From: Tubulanus polymorphus
Lineage: Eukaryota; Nemertea; Palaeonemertea; Tubulaniformes; Tubulanidae
Length of the DNA stretch: 64,000 nucleotides
NCBI RefSeq assembly: GCF_964204645.1
Contig: NC_134025.1
Location: 19,436,001-19,500,000, forward strand
Direction: 5' to 3'
Both the position numbers and the translations under genes were made by a program. This document shows positions 1 through 12,900 of the stretch, piece by piece (position 1 is the first letter of the stretch; every line of letters begins with the position of its first letter). The notes under the pieces were generated by a model that did not search any database, was not told where the DNA came from, and was given only the letters and a program-made list of their open reading frames with translations.

Positions 1-727
1 GACGCAATTGGCGGCCATCTTGGTGTCATTAGTACTCATTCGTAGGTGGGAAAAAGTTTTTCGACATTATATTGTTACCTAAGCATATTTTGTTACAACA
101 ATGAATTAGAAAGTTGAAGCGTATAACGTGTTCTATGATTGGGGTGAGTTTCAAGTTCATTGTTTTTTGTATATGGCCACCAGGGGGCGTTGAATAATAC
201 AATATCTTAGTATTCCTATATTATATTTGTACCAATACATATTTTGTTACCGCAATCAATTGCAAAGTTGTAGCTCATGACATCATCTATGATTGTGGTG
301 AGTTTTAAGGAAATTAGTTATTCTATATGGTCACCAGGGGGCGTTGAATAGTAGAATAACCTGGTATTTCCTTATTATATTGGTACCTAGGCATATTTTG
401 TTACCATGATCAATTGCAAAGTTGTAGTTCATGACATGTTCTATGAATATGGTGAGTTACAAGGTTATTGGGTTTTGAATATGGTCACCAGGGGGCGTTG
501 AATAGTAGATTAACTTAGTATTTCCATATTAAATTAGTAACGAGGCATTTTTTGTTATCACAATCAATTACAAAATCGTAGCTGCTGACATGTTTTATGA
601 TTGTATCGAGTTTCAAGGTCATTGGTTTTTGTATATGGTCACCAGAGGGCGTTGAATATTGAAATTGTTTGATTGTTGAGCATTTGAAACCACTTCCCAA
701 GTGGGCATGGTGTCCCTGGACCCCTAG
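1..727 (-). mobile_element. Pearl/HINE-like non-autonomous element, copy 1 (runs off the left edge)
   Basis: Four degenerate tandem units of about 150 bp lie here, each with the GGGGGCGTTGAATA core and a 'tgatnntggtgagttncaagg' stretch. The element head is at 680-727 (reverse complement CTAGGGGTCCAGGGACACC). The same head, core units and tail recur at 13777-15030 and 50004-51276. Tandem cores of about 150 bp with (ACGG)n tails are known from molluscan pearl elements and from HINEs (Helentron-associated elements). The family assignment is inference. The copy sits inside repeat B, which resumes at 728. Confidence 0.6.
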
Positions 728-1617
728 TTTTCATTGGTTCTTGGATTAAACGATGTATAATCGATGCGATAGAAGACATAACGAACCTCCGTCGATGACA
801 TGGTCAACTCTGTTTAAATTCGACGAATAACTTTTTTTGGCGGGACAATTCTTAGCTCTTGCGTATAAAATTGCAATGACCTCGATTGGGGGGCGTCGTC
901 TCTACGAGCGAATGTGATTGGCTGTTTTTGGGATATACGGGGAATTCCGGCGCTACTAAAATAATTATGGGGAAGCCATTTATCGCGAACGTTTCATTGG
1001 ACTAGGTGCGAATTTTAAATGCTCATTGCTGGCGAGAATATAACTATTTCACATATCGCCATAGGTATTGTTTCGTTTTAATACCCGGTGATTGTGTTGA
1101 TTGAGATTGAAGTGAAGCGAAGGTTCACTACACAAGGCCTCCACGTGCGTGGGACGGGAGTGCTAAACATACACACAAACAAACACTCATACAGACTACG
1201 AGATGCTGTAACGCTGCTTGGCGCGTGCACGTTTGGTATGATCACAGGCTGAATAATCATCGTAGCAGAAGATGAGCGCTGTGTTTTCTGTTTGATAGAA
1301 TTTGTAATAAATTGTAATTTCTTGTGACCTGAAAATATTAAGCAGCAAACTATAGGTATAGGTCGAGGTCTGAATATTGTAGTGGTAAATTCCAGGATTT
1401 AAAACGATCTAATACTACGCACTACGAAATTTTGGACGTAGCTCATAAACAAATGTTTATCTTTGGTCTTATTTGACTACAAAATAATTCTTTAAGAAAG
1501 ATAAAATACAATATAAACTTCTAGAACTTTGAAGTCACGAATTAAAAAGATTTTTTCAAGCAATGCCCTTACTCCAAACAACCTCTAGCTTTCAAGGTAA
1601 ACCACACTTTGCCCATG
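728..1617 (+). repeat. Interspersed repeat B, copy 1 (5' part removed by the element at 1-727)
   Basis: This copy runs from 'tttcattggttct' through 'ggggaattccggcgctac' to 'tttgcccatgggcaattt'. It matches 9165-10866 and 22003-24330 in the same order. No coding frame is conserved among the copies and no terminal inverted repeat was seen. Class unknown. From 1618 to about 2040 nothing is recognised. Confidence 0.65.
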
Positions 1618-2039
1618 GGCAATTTATATTCTGAATGCCCACTCACTTCCATCATTCTTGAAAACAGTGTAAATCCGGGTCACAAAGAAAGATCGGTAGA
1701 TCACAGTGGCCATAAAAGCGCTGCAAACCGTATAAGCATTCATTATATGTGTTTTCCGATCTCCATTCAAGAAGACAGTACAAATTTAATCAATAATTGT
1801 ATCTATTTGAATTGTAAACATTGTATTGATTATACGCACAACACAGAAAAAGCGATCGCGGACGCAGAACCGGCCCGTGTATCTGCCCTCTGGCCGAGGC
1901 CGGGTTTTAGACTTGTGGCTGCGTCCGGGACTGTGACCGTTTTTCAGATGCTACCGGCGCAATTCAATTCAGTAGTTGATTTTTTGGCTCAACTTCGCGG
2001 AAATTGTGTCAATTAATGGTAAATTTTCAGAAAATTTTC

Positions 2040-3290
2040 TAAACACGAGGGGAACACCCCCTCGAGTATGGAACGCGATTCATGCAATAAACATGATTAT
2101 TGTTACGACGTAGGATAATTGCTGCATTGTAGTTAATTCGCGTCAGTGTATCTTTTCTTCGACGTAAGATACCTGATGCACCAAAGTATATTCGGTGTAT
2201 ATTTTCTCTGCCGTAGGATAATCGCTGTACCGTACTAGTATATTTGCGACGTGTCTAGCTTATTTACGTGAAGGTTCCATAGTTCACCGTTAGGCGGCGC
2301 CACGGTATTATATATCAAAAAATACTTTCATTTAACGCTCGTTCTCGCAATAAGCTTGTGCAAGTTTAGAACCTCCAACCTTCATACCACTCAAACTAGA
2401 AACTGTATTTTCAACCTCCCTGTTCATTTAAACAATTAGTTCATTGTGTTATTGAATATGTAAATTTTCTACCGTTTATTGAAATCTGTGCTTTGTGCTG
2501 GGTCCCTCTAATACCTGTAATGGGTTTAAGTTTTATTTTAGAATAGATAGAAAATAAAATAAAGTTAGAATTTAATTGAATCAAATCGCTCTTTTTGGCA
2601 CAACATAGTACAACTCAAGGTTTTGGATATTTCAGATCTCTCAGCTTCTTCTTTTCGGGGCTAGGTATTGTTCCAATAACCAAGCATCGATCGATTCTAA
2701 CTTAATCTATTTTATTTACTTTATTTATTTTATTTACACTCAAACCCATTACAGGTATAAGAGGGCCAACACAAAATTTAGAGATGAATAACACAGTATA
2801 AAAAATTACAAATTCAATAACACAATATACTTGTTTAAATGAACAAACAGAAAATAACATAGTAACTAATTAGAACTATCCATGCATAGAGATATACATT
2901 TAAATATAACACTATAGAAAAATAAAAATGAGAGCAGTCATTCAGTAGACAAATTCAATTTTTTAATAAGTTTCTTGCAAAAAACTGCAAGATCTTTTGG
3001 TGATTGAGCAAAGAGATCAATCAGGATATTTTCAAAATTGCAATCATTCTGGACTTAGGCAAAAAATTGTCTTTCAAATAATAATGCCGTGGCACCACCT
3101 TATGGTGAACTATGGAACCTTCACGTAAATAAGCTACGTCGTTACAAACTTCCCATGTCGCAGCAAAATAGACGCGATGAAAAATAGACACGTCGCAAAT
3201 GTACTACGGTGCCGCAATTAGATTACGTCGTAACAATGGTCACGTTTATTGCATGAAACACGTTCCATACTCGAGCTCCCCCCGCTCGCG
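2040..3290. repeat. 1.25-kb foldback (long inverted repeat)
   Basis: The left arm (about 2047-2560) and right arm (about 2690-3285) are reverse complements over most of their length. Shared blocks include CTCGAGTATGGAACG, TTTACGTGAAGGTTCCATAG, the 'tgttcatttaaacaa' block and 'acctgtaatgggttt'. Together the arms make a hairpin of over 500 bp with a short AT-rich centre. This is the structure of a foldback element or an inverted duplication. No ORF supports a transposase. Confidence 0.75.
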
Positions 3291-4307
3291 ACCTCCGGTC
3301 GCTCGGGCAATGACGCTGCGCGATGACCAGGGGCGGATCCAGGGGGATGGGTAGACAGTATTGGAAGGAAATTTAAGGGCACCTTTCTGATCTTAGGGCA
3401 CACCCAGTATCCAGGTCAATGCGAGCGCCAAAGGCGCAAAGTCTTTAGAGGGGGGTCTGGGGGCCCACCCCCAGAAAATTTTGTAAATATGGTACCATTT
3501 AAAGGCTTTTAGAGGGCGTCTAGAGGCTAGCAGAGCAATCCAGAATAAACGAATTCGAGACAAGATTTCAACACATGCGGATTAAAAATGAAGCTGGCGA
3601 ACCCATGAAAGAATGGTTGTCGTCAACTTCGCCTAGTGCCCCTATAATCTTTAAAAGTGCCCCTTAACAATTATACAGAATACGGCTAAGTGCCCCTTCA
3701 TTGTTAACAATCGGCAAAAATTGCCTCGTCTTCACATTTATCCTTATGTCGTGTGCCATCTTCCAAACCAAAAGTGCCCCTAAAATTTTAAAAATTTGGC
3801 AAAAAAGTGCCCTTTTCTTCAACATTTTCCGCGTATAGTGCCCTCTTCTAAAGTACGAGTGCCCCTTTAGCCCAAGCTCAATTTATGTAGCCTAATAGGA
3901 TCCCATAATTTCGGATATGTGGAAAATGAAATATGACATCATGAAAAATGCTCAGATTGCATCTGGCAGATAAACATTTCAAAATTTCTGAGGGAGGTTC
4001 CTTGCGCCCCTCTTTGTGGTGCTGTGATACTGTACTGAGTAGTTCTCAGGAACAGCGGCTGGATATGCCCCTGACATGCCCATATTAAGTAACCCACACC
4101 TAGATCAGACATGGCAAACTCGGACTAACTCAGACAAAAAAGATCATTTTCTGACTTCCCAATGTATTTTTTCTGATTTTGAAATCAGACTTCACAAGAA
4201 TAACTGAAATAAATTCATGCTTGGGCACTTTTTCAGGTAAAAAGAGGGGAAAAAATGACTGCTACCTGCATGTATTCTTTTCATACTATGATATTTTGTT
4301 ATTTTAG
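3291..4307. other. Repeat-derived spacer upstream of the ZNF318-like exon
   Basis: 3395-3480 is a short repeat with 'gagcgccaaaggcgc' and a G-run followed by 'ccccagaaaatttt'. Versions recur at 11335-11420 and 62805-63090. 3640-3870 repeats 'gtgcccct' many times irregularly. 4085-4205 resembles 58320-58450. A polypyrimidine tract with acceptor ends at 4307. No exon was recognised here, so the 5' exons of the gene are probably upstream of the window. Confidence 0.5.
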
Positions 4308-6926
4308 GAACGCAGTCGACGGTCCCCTGATCGACGTGGTAGTAATCGACGCCCAATTGAAGAACGACTTGGACCATCGCCGAATAGACATGATAGGGAT
4401 TCACGTCGTGGAGACTATTACAGAGACAGGGATAGAAGCAGTGATACCAATAGAATTAATAGAGACAGGGATAATCGTGACTACAACAGAGACTATCATC
4501 AGCAGTCACCGCAGAAAATCACCAGTCGTTGGGACGATGATCTATCAACTGTACCCTCTGAAATCGATACATCAGTGATTGAAGGAATAGCCCCTGAGAA
4601 CACCGCACTTGCTCAACTTCTTGGTCCTGTTTTATCGACATTAGCTTCAGCTAAACGTCCAGCACTGCCAGTTGATTCCCCTCAGGCTCAAAGTTCAGCA
4701 AATCCTGGAAAGCCATTGAAATCAATATTGAAATCGAAAAGATTAGATGGTGATGAATCATCAAATGGCAGTACGAGTCCTTCTTTTCAGTCAAGTTTTC
4801 AACCTGTTGCGGTCACAGCTGCAGCTGCAGCAAACTTTAATCCCGAGGCCGTTCTCACTAATATCAACGCAAGTCATACTCCATTTTCAATGAGCCAAAC
4901 AAACATGCTACAGCCTCAACCAACTAGAACTAGTTTATTTCCAATAGTACGTGATTCACCGCCATCCCAAAATAAATTACCTGTACTAGATGACCAACAA
5001 AAATCTCGAACTCTCCCCGGATTGAGTGTATATTCAGATGATATTGATGATGAAGAAATGTTCTTGTATGGTGGACCTGGACTGGCTAAATCGAAGCAAC
5101 CTGTACCTGTATCAACTTACAATAGTAGTAACGTTCCATTTGAAAGTGGTTCTTCGAGATTTTTCGAAGACTCAGACAGTAATTCTGGTTCCATGAATCG
5201 AACTGCATTTCCACCTGGTACCAATCCGTCTTCATCTTTTCCTCCAACAACAATGTATCAGATGCAACAGCCACCAGTTCCCAAACAGGAAGTTCCCAAA
5301 CAAGAAGAGAAGCCACATGATCCAACCATTGAAAATATTTTGAAATCCATAGGCTTCAATTTTGACCTATCGAAAAAGATTCAAGATATGAAAAACAAGG
5401 AAAGGATTAAAAAAGAAAAAAAAGAAACGCCTCCCACTTATGGGATTAATCAAATGGCATCATTTTTAACTGGAGGCCTGTCAAAAACTGAAATTGATTC
5501 TGCATTTCCTAAAAAAGAGGAAGATGAGAGTGAGGCTTTGAAAAATGAGCAGTTAGCAATGGTTAATAACCTGATCCGCGATGCAAAATTGAATGTAATG
5601 GCTTCGAAACGTGAATATAAAACTTCATATAGTAGGTCAAGAAGTTCAAGCGAAGAGGACAGCAGCCCAAGTCCTCAGAGAAGGGAACAATATACAAGTT
5701 CCCATCAAAGGTTTGAGAGATCGAGCTCTGAACAAGACAGAAGCCAAAGTAGAAGCCCAGTACGTAAAAGAGATCACTCATCAAGCGAAAGAAAAATTCG
5801 CAGGCACAGTGGCACTTATGGCGATAGTAGACGTGAAAGTCGAAGTTCTAGTCGAGACAGACATAGTGAAAGCAGACAAAGAGAAAGCAGACATAGTGAA
5901 AGTAGACACAGCGAAAACAGACATAGCGAAAGCGGTCATAGTGAAAGGCATAGCAAGAGTAGATATAGCACAAATAGACATAGCGAAAACAGACCTACTG
6001 ATCATCATCGTAGTGGTAGTAGGAGGCATAGCCGGAGTCGTAGTAAATCTGTTGAAAAGCCGCAATTTCCAGATGTTGGTCAACAACCATTCCCTGGCTA
6101 TGGGTTTCCTCCATATGAGGGGGTTCCTGGACCCGGCTTTAATCCATTTTTGCCACCTCCTGGATTTATTCCACCTCCTGGTTATCAAGGACCTCCTCCT
6201 CCTCCTCCATTTCCTTTTCTGGGTGGGCCATTCCCATTTAGCTATGGACCACCAACTACTGAGTATAAGCCATCTGAGTATAAGCCATATTACGGTGCTC
6301 CACCAACTGCAGTTACTTCATATCCTCCAACCTCTAAAGAAAGTTCAGAGGTTCCTGATATGACATTATCATCTGCAAATTTAAGGGTCCTCACTGAAAA
6401 TAGTAGCAAAAAGACAGATACAGAGATGAGACAGGAGAGGGAAGAAAAATTGAAAGCTTTGAGTCAAAAAGCGAAAGAAGAAATTGCTGCAGAAATGTTG
6501 AGAAAATTACCAATATCAAACAGATCCTCATCAAACCGGCGAGTTATTCCACCAAAACAGGAACCTCGTCAGTCATCGCCTTCGCCACCTCCGTCAGAAA
6601 TCCGTACTGTGAAAGCCGTACCTATTCCTTTACTGAGTAATGAAGATAGGAAAAAACTAGAACGTGAACGAGAAGAACGTGAGAAAAGGCTCAAAGCATT
6701 AGAGAAACAATTGGACAAACTACGTAAACAACAGAATGAAATGATGAGAAAGAAAGCGAGACAACGCGGCGGCGACAAAGATCCACTGTTCGCTGAAAAC
6801 AGTAAACTGCAGGAAGATATAGCCGCTCAGATATCAGCACTTCGTAAAGCTGCTGAGGACAATGCAAGAGGATTCTTAAACAAGTCTGCTGATGGAAACT
6901 GGATGCCATCTGGTACAGGATCACAG
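4308..6926 (+). CDS. ZNF318-like, large internal SR-rich exon
   Basis: The acceptor is 'tgttattttag' at 4297-4307. The frame is open for 873 codons and the donor is CAG|gtaagt at 6927. Approximate residues: 1-70 are R/D/S/N-rich. 345-360 contains ILKSIGFNFDLSKKI followed by a lysine-rich helix and GINQMASFLTGG, a conserved-looking block. 440-585 is an RS domain with short HSESR-type repeats. 590-665 is proline-rich with PPPPPPFPF. 705-725 and 785-830 are charged helices (REEREKRLKALEKQLDKL) likely to form a coiled coil. The gene frame has no ATG before 5046, and the acceptor marks this as an internal exon. Confidence 0.85.
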
Positions 6927-9900
6927 GTAAGTGTAGTGAAACTCTGCCCTAATGACCTTAGAATTAACAAACTATTCGCTTGTTATGTACAAAATAAAAG
7001 TCCCTGGCCAAATTGCAAAATGTTTTTATCCAGCAAAATCGAAGTAGGATTTCATTTACTTTCTAGTTCAGTATCATTCTAAAATTATGTTACATGCGAA
7101 TGCTCATGTCTAAACATGTATTTCAAATTCTTAACATCACTGGAATATATTTAAATTTAAAAGTATTATATGTAATTTTCAACACCACAGCCATTGTTGT
7201 TCGCCAAAATCAGCTCTTGTTACTCACTTTTTTGACGCCTTATAAAACGTTACCATTATGAAACCTAAACAATGTTAACCATTCAGCGTATTTTTACAAA
7301 CAACAACCGTAAATCGATGTGCAAAACGTCACAGGTTTATGTCTACACATACAAGCTATTTGGCAAAATATTATTGATAAAGATGTAGAATGGCTCCCTG
7401 TGATTATATAATGACCTCTATTTGAACGTCGAAATGTTATATTGCATTGAATATCATGATAAGACGTATTGTAATAGTAAATGATGTATGATTATATCAG
7501 CAGCGGCAGGCATAAATAGAAATGATAAGTAAATCGGATTATTTGGTTAAATGGCGGATGTATACACGATTTGGAAGTCTGATATAAAAGTCAGACCCTG
7601 ACATGGGGATGCTAGTGGAATGACGAAGCTATCTACGATCTGAGTAGGGCCGGCGTGAATTTCATCGGCGGCTACAAGCGGTCTATATAAAAACGTGTAA
7701 ACAAATAATTTCAATATTCAAATGTTTTAGAAAATATGTTCGATATTAGGGGTATGCAGGTTTCACGAGATTCGCAATCTATAATAGCATAGCTGTCATA
7801 TACGGCTCCGCGTCCACTGATGGCATGTGTATAAGGTGACAATTTAATTCAATACTTTATTGATCCTTATTACATTGAAATTCCGGGATGAAATTCCCAA
7901 ATTCAATAAAGTTACAAATTTTAGAATAAGAAAATACAAAATACAAGACACATGGGTAATTGATACAGAATAACAATAATAAGTTTTTTAAATGACGATG
8001 TCTACTTCAACCCAGACCCAAGTCTAGGATATCGAGTGACAGCCAAACCGGGCCCCGGGACCGGGCCGGCTGACTACACGATATGCTCGAAGCGGACTTC
8101 AGAAGAGCTCTTTCTTCAACCATGGAGGCAATGAAGTTCCAGACCAGCTTAGAGCAAAAGTGAATCGAAGTCGGTCACAAGTTGACAATTTTTTTTTAAA
8201 TTAGACCAGTCGAAGACTGTATCATCTACCCAATCGCCAAATCTCATAGTTCCCCAAATTTCTTAAAACTTCGATTTCAAATTTGCAATTCCACATTAGC
8301 TTATCCCAGAAATTCTACATTTTTTCGCAGGCGTCAAATAATTTATTAAAGTTAATTTTCTTGTTAAGTTTTTGAGGGAAATTCAGAAGATGCTTTGATC
8401 AATATCCATTTCATATGTATGTCATTATAAGAAAAATTAAGTTGATAGAACATAGATGGCTGTCCCATCACGACCTTTTTGTGCCCAAATAGGTCATATT
8501 TGGTAGAGACCTGTAGCTTACTTTTGAGTAGTTGGTACCATTATTTATGATACGTGACCATCGAGTGGCCGCCCATGCCTGAGATATTCAGTCAAATTCT
8601 TGGGTGACCACCATAATTTTTCTTCAACCATCAAGTGGCATTCATATTTTAGTATAGCCGTTTGATGGACGATTGAATCTAGTTTAAAAAAAATAGAACT
8701 TTTATTTTATTATATTCAGTAGTTTTTAAAATATTAGAAAGATAAGGACGATTTTTGCCGTCTCTAGGCGCTGCCATTTTGCAACCGATCTTCAGTTCGT
8801 TGTAGCTCAAATCATGATTTATCAATATTTTATTGTTTTGTACGAAAGTTGTTCTGCAATGGAACCTTCCATAGATGTATTTGAATAAGTTTCAACTGGT
8901 ATTGATAGAACGAATCTGTTGCTGAAAAACAACCCATCTGATTGGTTGAATATATGGACTGGTTGCCCTTTAGTGGCAACCTGTCCCCCAGAAAATCGTG
9001 TAATAGATCAATGAAGGGTATGCGGCCAAGGTTTTTGTTGGCGTGAACTTCGGCAGGATGCAATCAAACCATGCCGAGCAAAAGTGACCATAGTTTGAAT
9101 TTGTACACAAGCCAGGGATGAAAATCTTCTGCGAATCCGCAGATTTCCACCGTTGGTGGTCCAATTCATGTAAAATCGCGGTACGTTTTTTTTATGTGAG
9201 CATTTGTTTCATTGGTTCTCGGCTTAAACGACGTTTAATCGATGCGATTGAAGACATGGTGAACCTCCGTCGATGACATGGTCAACGACGTTGAAATTCT
9301 ATGAAAAACTGTTTTTGGCGGGAAAATTCTTAGCTCTCGCGTATAGAATTGCAATGACCTCGATTGGGGGCGTCGTCTCTGTGAGCGAATGGGATTGGCT
9401 GTTTTGGGGATACACGGGGAATTCCGGCGCTACTAAAATAATTATGGGAAAGCCACAGAATGGCGTACGTTTCATTGGACTAAGTGCCGTAGTGCGAATT
9501 TCAAATGCTCATTGCTGGTGAGGATGTAATTATTTCACACATCCGCCATAGGTATTGTTTCATTTTAATAACCGGTGATTGTTTTGTTTGAAATTGAGGT
9601 GTAAGCGAATATTCACTTACACGAGGCCTCCACATGCATGCGGAGTGCTACACCACACACACACAAGCTCGTACAGTACACTACTAAGGGTGATGCTGTA
9701 ACGCGTGCACGTTTGACATGAAAATAGGCTGAATAATCGTAGCAGATGATGAGCGCTGTGTTTTCTGTTTCAATAGAATTTGTAATAAATTGTAATTTAT
9801 TATGACTTGAAAATACTAAGCAGCAAACTATAAGGTCTGTCGAGGTCTGAATATTGTAGTGGTAAATTCCTGGATTTAAAACGATCTAATAGCCGATTTC

Positions 9901-12900
9901 TTCAGTACCGGTATTTTAGCTTCGCGGCCAACATTGGAAGAGGTTTCCAAGACCCAATATTCAGCCACCCTCTGATATGTGACATCATATGAATTTTAGG
10001 CCATCCCAAAATGATGGTCTGTTTGCCGTAACCCGACCGACCCGACTTCAAAGGTACCGAGTGAAACTTTTTTTCTGGGATTCATTGAAATAAATTTTAT
10101 TTTTGATAAAAACGGCCGACCGACGTATGAGCTACGTATGTTTGAATTCAAGTGTGCATCGCGTGAAAACATGCCTTGACATGTGGCCTAGTTTAAGTTT
10201 TCCAGGAAACTGGCAGTGTTCCAATAAGCTGCCATTCATTCTAATAGTGTATATTAGAAATAATATAAATATAATTATATTTTAAAGCTGGTAACGTAAA
10301 AGCGCGCGCATATTCAATGTACTGTTTCATTTTTAACACAGAGATGACGCTCTGGACGAAGTTATAATTTTAGAATAATTCTTGAAATCTATGCTATTAA
10401 ACAAATTTCCCGTGCACAACGTAGATGATTTGTTGCGATATTGTTTCCATGTAAAAAAAGGACAAAGGTGAAAAATTTGTTTTTTTTGCCCAAAAATTTT
10501 GTTAAAAAAGATTTCTACCTACCTATTCTGAAAAGTTGAGTCAGTATTACGGCAAACAGACAATTATTATTTTGGGATGGCCTTATTTGAATATTTTTTC
10601 ATATTGTGAAACATATTTTTTTGAAAATATAAAATAGTTTCCCTGCCGAGCCTACCTTTACCCTACACAATTTTGGACGTGGACCGTAAACAAATGTATA
10701 TCTTTGGTCTTATTTGACTACAAAATAATTCTTAAAGAAAGATAATATACAATATAAACTTGTGGATTTTTGAGGTCACGAATTAAATGATTTTTCAAGC
10801 AATGTCCTTATTCCAAACAACATCTAGCTTTCAAGGTAAACCACACTTTGCCCATGGGAAATTTATCACTCTTGAGATGGATGTAGATCCGTTGAGAAAA
10901 TGATAGGGGGGGGGGGGTTAGGGTCTTGGGGAAAAGGTTGATGTTAGATCATGGCGTACTTAAAGAACAGACCGTAAAAGCGTCTCATAAAACCGGTGCT
11001 ACGATCTCTGAAATCTTTTTTATAAAACATCATTGCGAAACACCGCTGTTGTCTTGAACCACTGTGCTGATTAATAATATATATACATGCAATAGTGCTC
11101 AATAAAAGTAGTCATTGTTTTAATTCAGGCGCAATACGCTTGGCTTGACTGATAGATTGGAAAGTTATAGATAGGGGCTCCTCTTGACAAGTTCATTTAT
11201 TGACAAGTTCATTTAAGTATGAACATGTTCTAGTGATTTAGATATCGTCGGACATAAACAACGAACGATCAACCGCGTGGCAGCAGTCTTATTTTGTCAT
11301 TGCAAAATGGGTCTCAGATAAGTCCCAAAAAGTCCTTGAAATTTCAAAATTTTCTTGGGGGGGCTCCCACACCTCCCTTTAGGGGCTTCGCACCTTCAGT
11401 GCTCGCGGCTGCTAGTTAGCCTCTAATACTTTATTTCAAATTTTTTTCGCATTTTTTCCGCGTTTTTTAAACGCTTGTGTTTTCATCCCTGACAAGCACA
11501 TCATAAATTTACCGAAATATTTCAAGAGAAATTATTCAAGAATTTGTGTCTGAAATTTTATGTGAAGATGGAAACCCTCAGGGATTTGCTATGGTCTATG
11601 ATGATCATCTTTAAACCATTAATTGCTTGGATCTGTAAAAAAAATGAAGGTCCCAACTGTACCGGTTTGGGCGAAGTCTATTGTAGTTTCGCACGCTCGC
11701 TTATAAATGAATGTATTCTATGCCCCCATATTCATTTCAAACTTGGTACACAAGAAGGGTATCACTTGGGCCAAAACCTATTTGAAATTGGATCGATTTG
11801 ATTCAAATTATGGCCGCCAGGGGATGACCTAAAAAACAACATTAACAGCCTAGAGGCCGCAATTGACTGATTCAAATTATGGCCATCAGGGGAAAACAGC
11901 CTAGAGGCTGCAATGCAACTGTTGGTCAATTTTTTACACTTTGTACACATGTTCTCTAATATCATTCTAATAGAAATAATTGTGGGCTCGATATTTCTAA
12001 TGCATTTACCACAAACCCTGTAACTTCACGTGGCCGTGAATTTCAGGACGGGGGCATTTGAGGCTTTGCCTCATTCTAGTTTCATTTGAAATACATGGAT
12101 GACCCTCTGAGTATTAGTTATAAAATAACTGTTGTAAAATTTCTCCTCAAACCTAGACTATAGATGTATTTCCCATGCATAAAGTTGATTCATGGTATTG
12201 TTTTTCGATAAAAAAATTTTGCCCTCAAGTTGAAAAAAAAAAAATTTTACCTATGTACACAGAAAACTTCAGTGTTAGCAGACAATTATTTTGGGATGGC
12301 CTCAATTGCAGAATTGTAGCTCATCACAGTTCTATGATTGCTGTGAGTTTCAAGGTCATTGATTTAGGAAGCATCTCAAAATTTTGATAGAGGTTTCGAT
12401 TAGAATAAGTTCTGAAGTGTGTGTGGGGGTTGAAAGCCTCTTGCCGATTTGTCATTAATCAAAAAAGTTGTTTGAGAAAAAGTGCACTCGTCCCAAGAAA
12501 TTTATGGAGGCCTATTTGTTTATAAAGTTTAATAGGGTTTTTCGCAACATTTTCCGTGATTTTAGGCCAGGCCTAGGCAGAGCCTATTATTATACAAATG
12601 GAACGAATTTAAAGGACATTGTTTCCAGAGCTAAGGCCCTTTGATTGAGCAACTGAGCATATATTCATACAAATCATTCATTAAAGCATTATCCTTTCTC
12701 CAATTCTTAGGGAACATAATTTTGAAAAAGGGCTTTGTTGAAATTTACATGAGGTTAATTGCGAAAATCTGAACTCAAATATCAGTTAAAAAGGCCAATC
12801 AGATGCAAAGTCTCCTCTACGATTGGCTTAACCACAGAAATCAGCAGGGTGTTCATGTGAACCCGCGGTAGCGTCTACTGTTTTACATCGTCTTATTTTA

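Larger units (their letters stand above)
9113..11493. repeat. Possible composite element bounded by inverted AGGGATGAAAA ends
   Basis: 'CCAGGGATGAAAA' near 9115 is echoed in reverse complement near 11478-11492. Both ends continue with GCG-rich short palindromes. Between them lie repeat B copy 2, a MITE, a G-run at 10906-10917, and an inverted version of the 'gaaaattttg / G-run / cttcgcaccttc' repeat at 11335-11420. The boundary call is weak. Confidence 0.3.

Noticed and set aside
1609-2016. 135-aa plus-strand ORF
   Set aside because: It starts in the tail of repeat B, has no recognisable domain and no splice or start context.
5611-6363. 250-aa plus and 135-aa minus ORFs over the SR region
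   Set aside because: They are other-frame shadows of the RS-repeat exon, which has the homologous frame.
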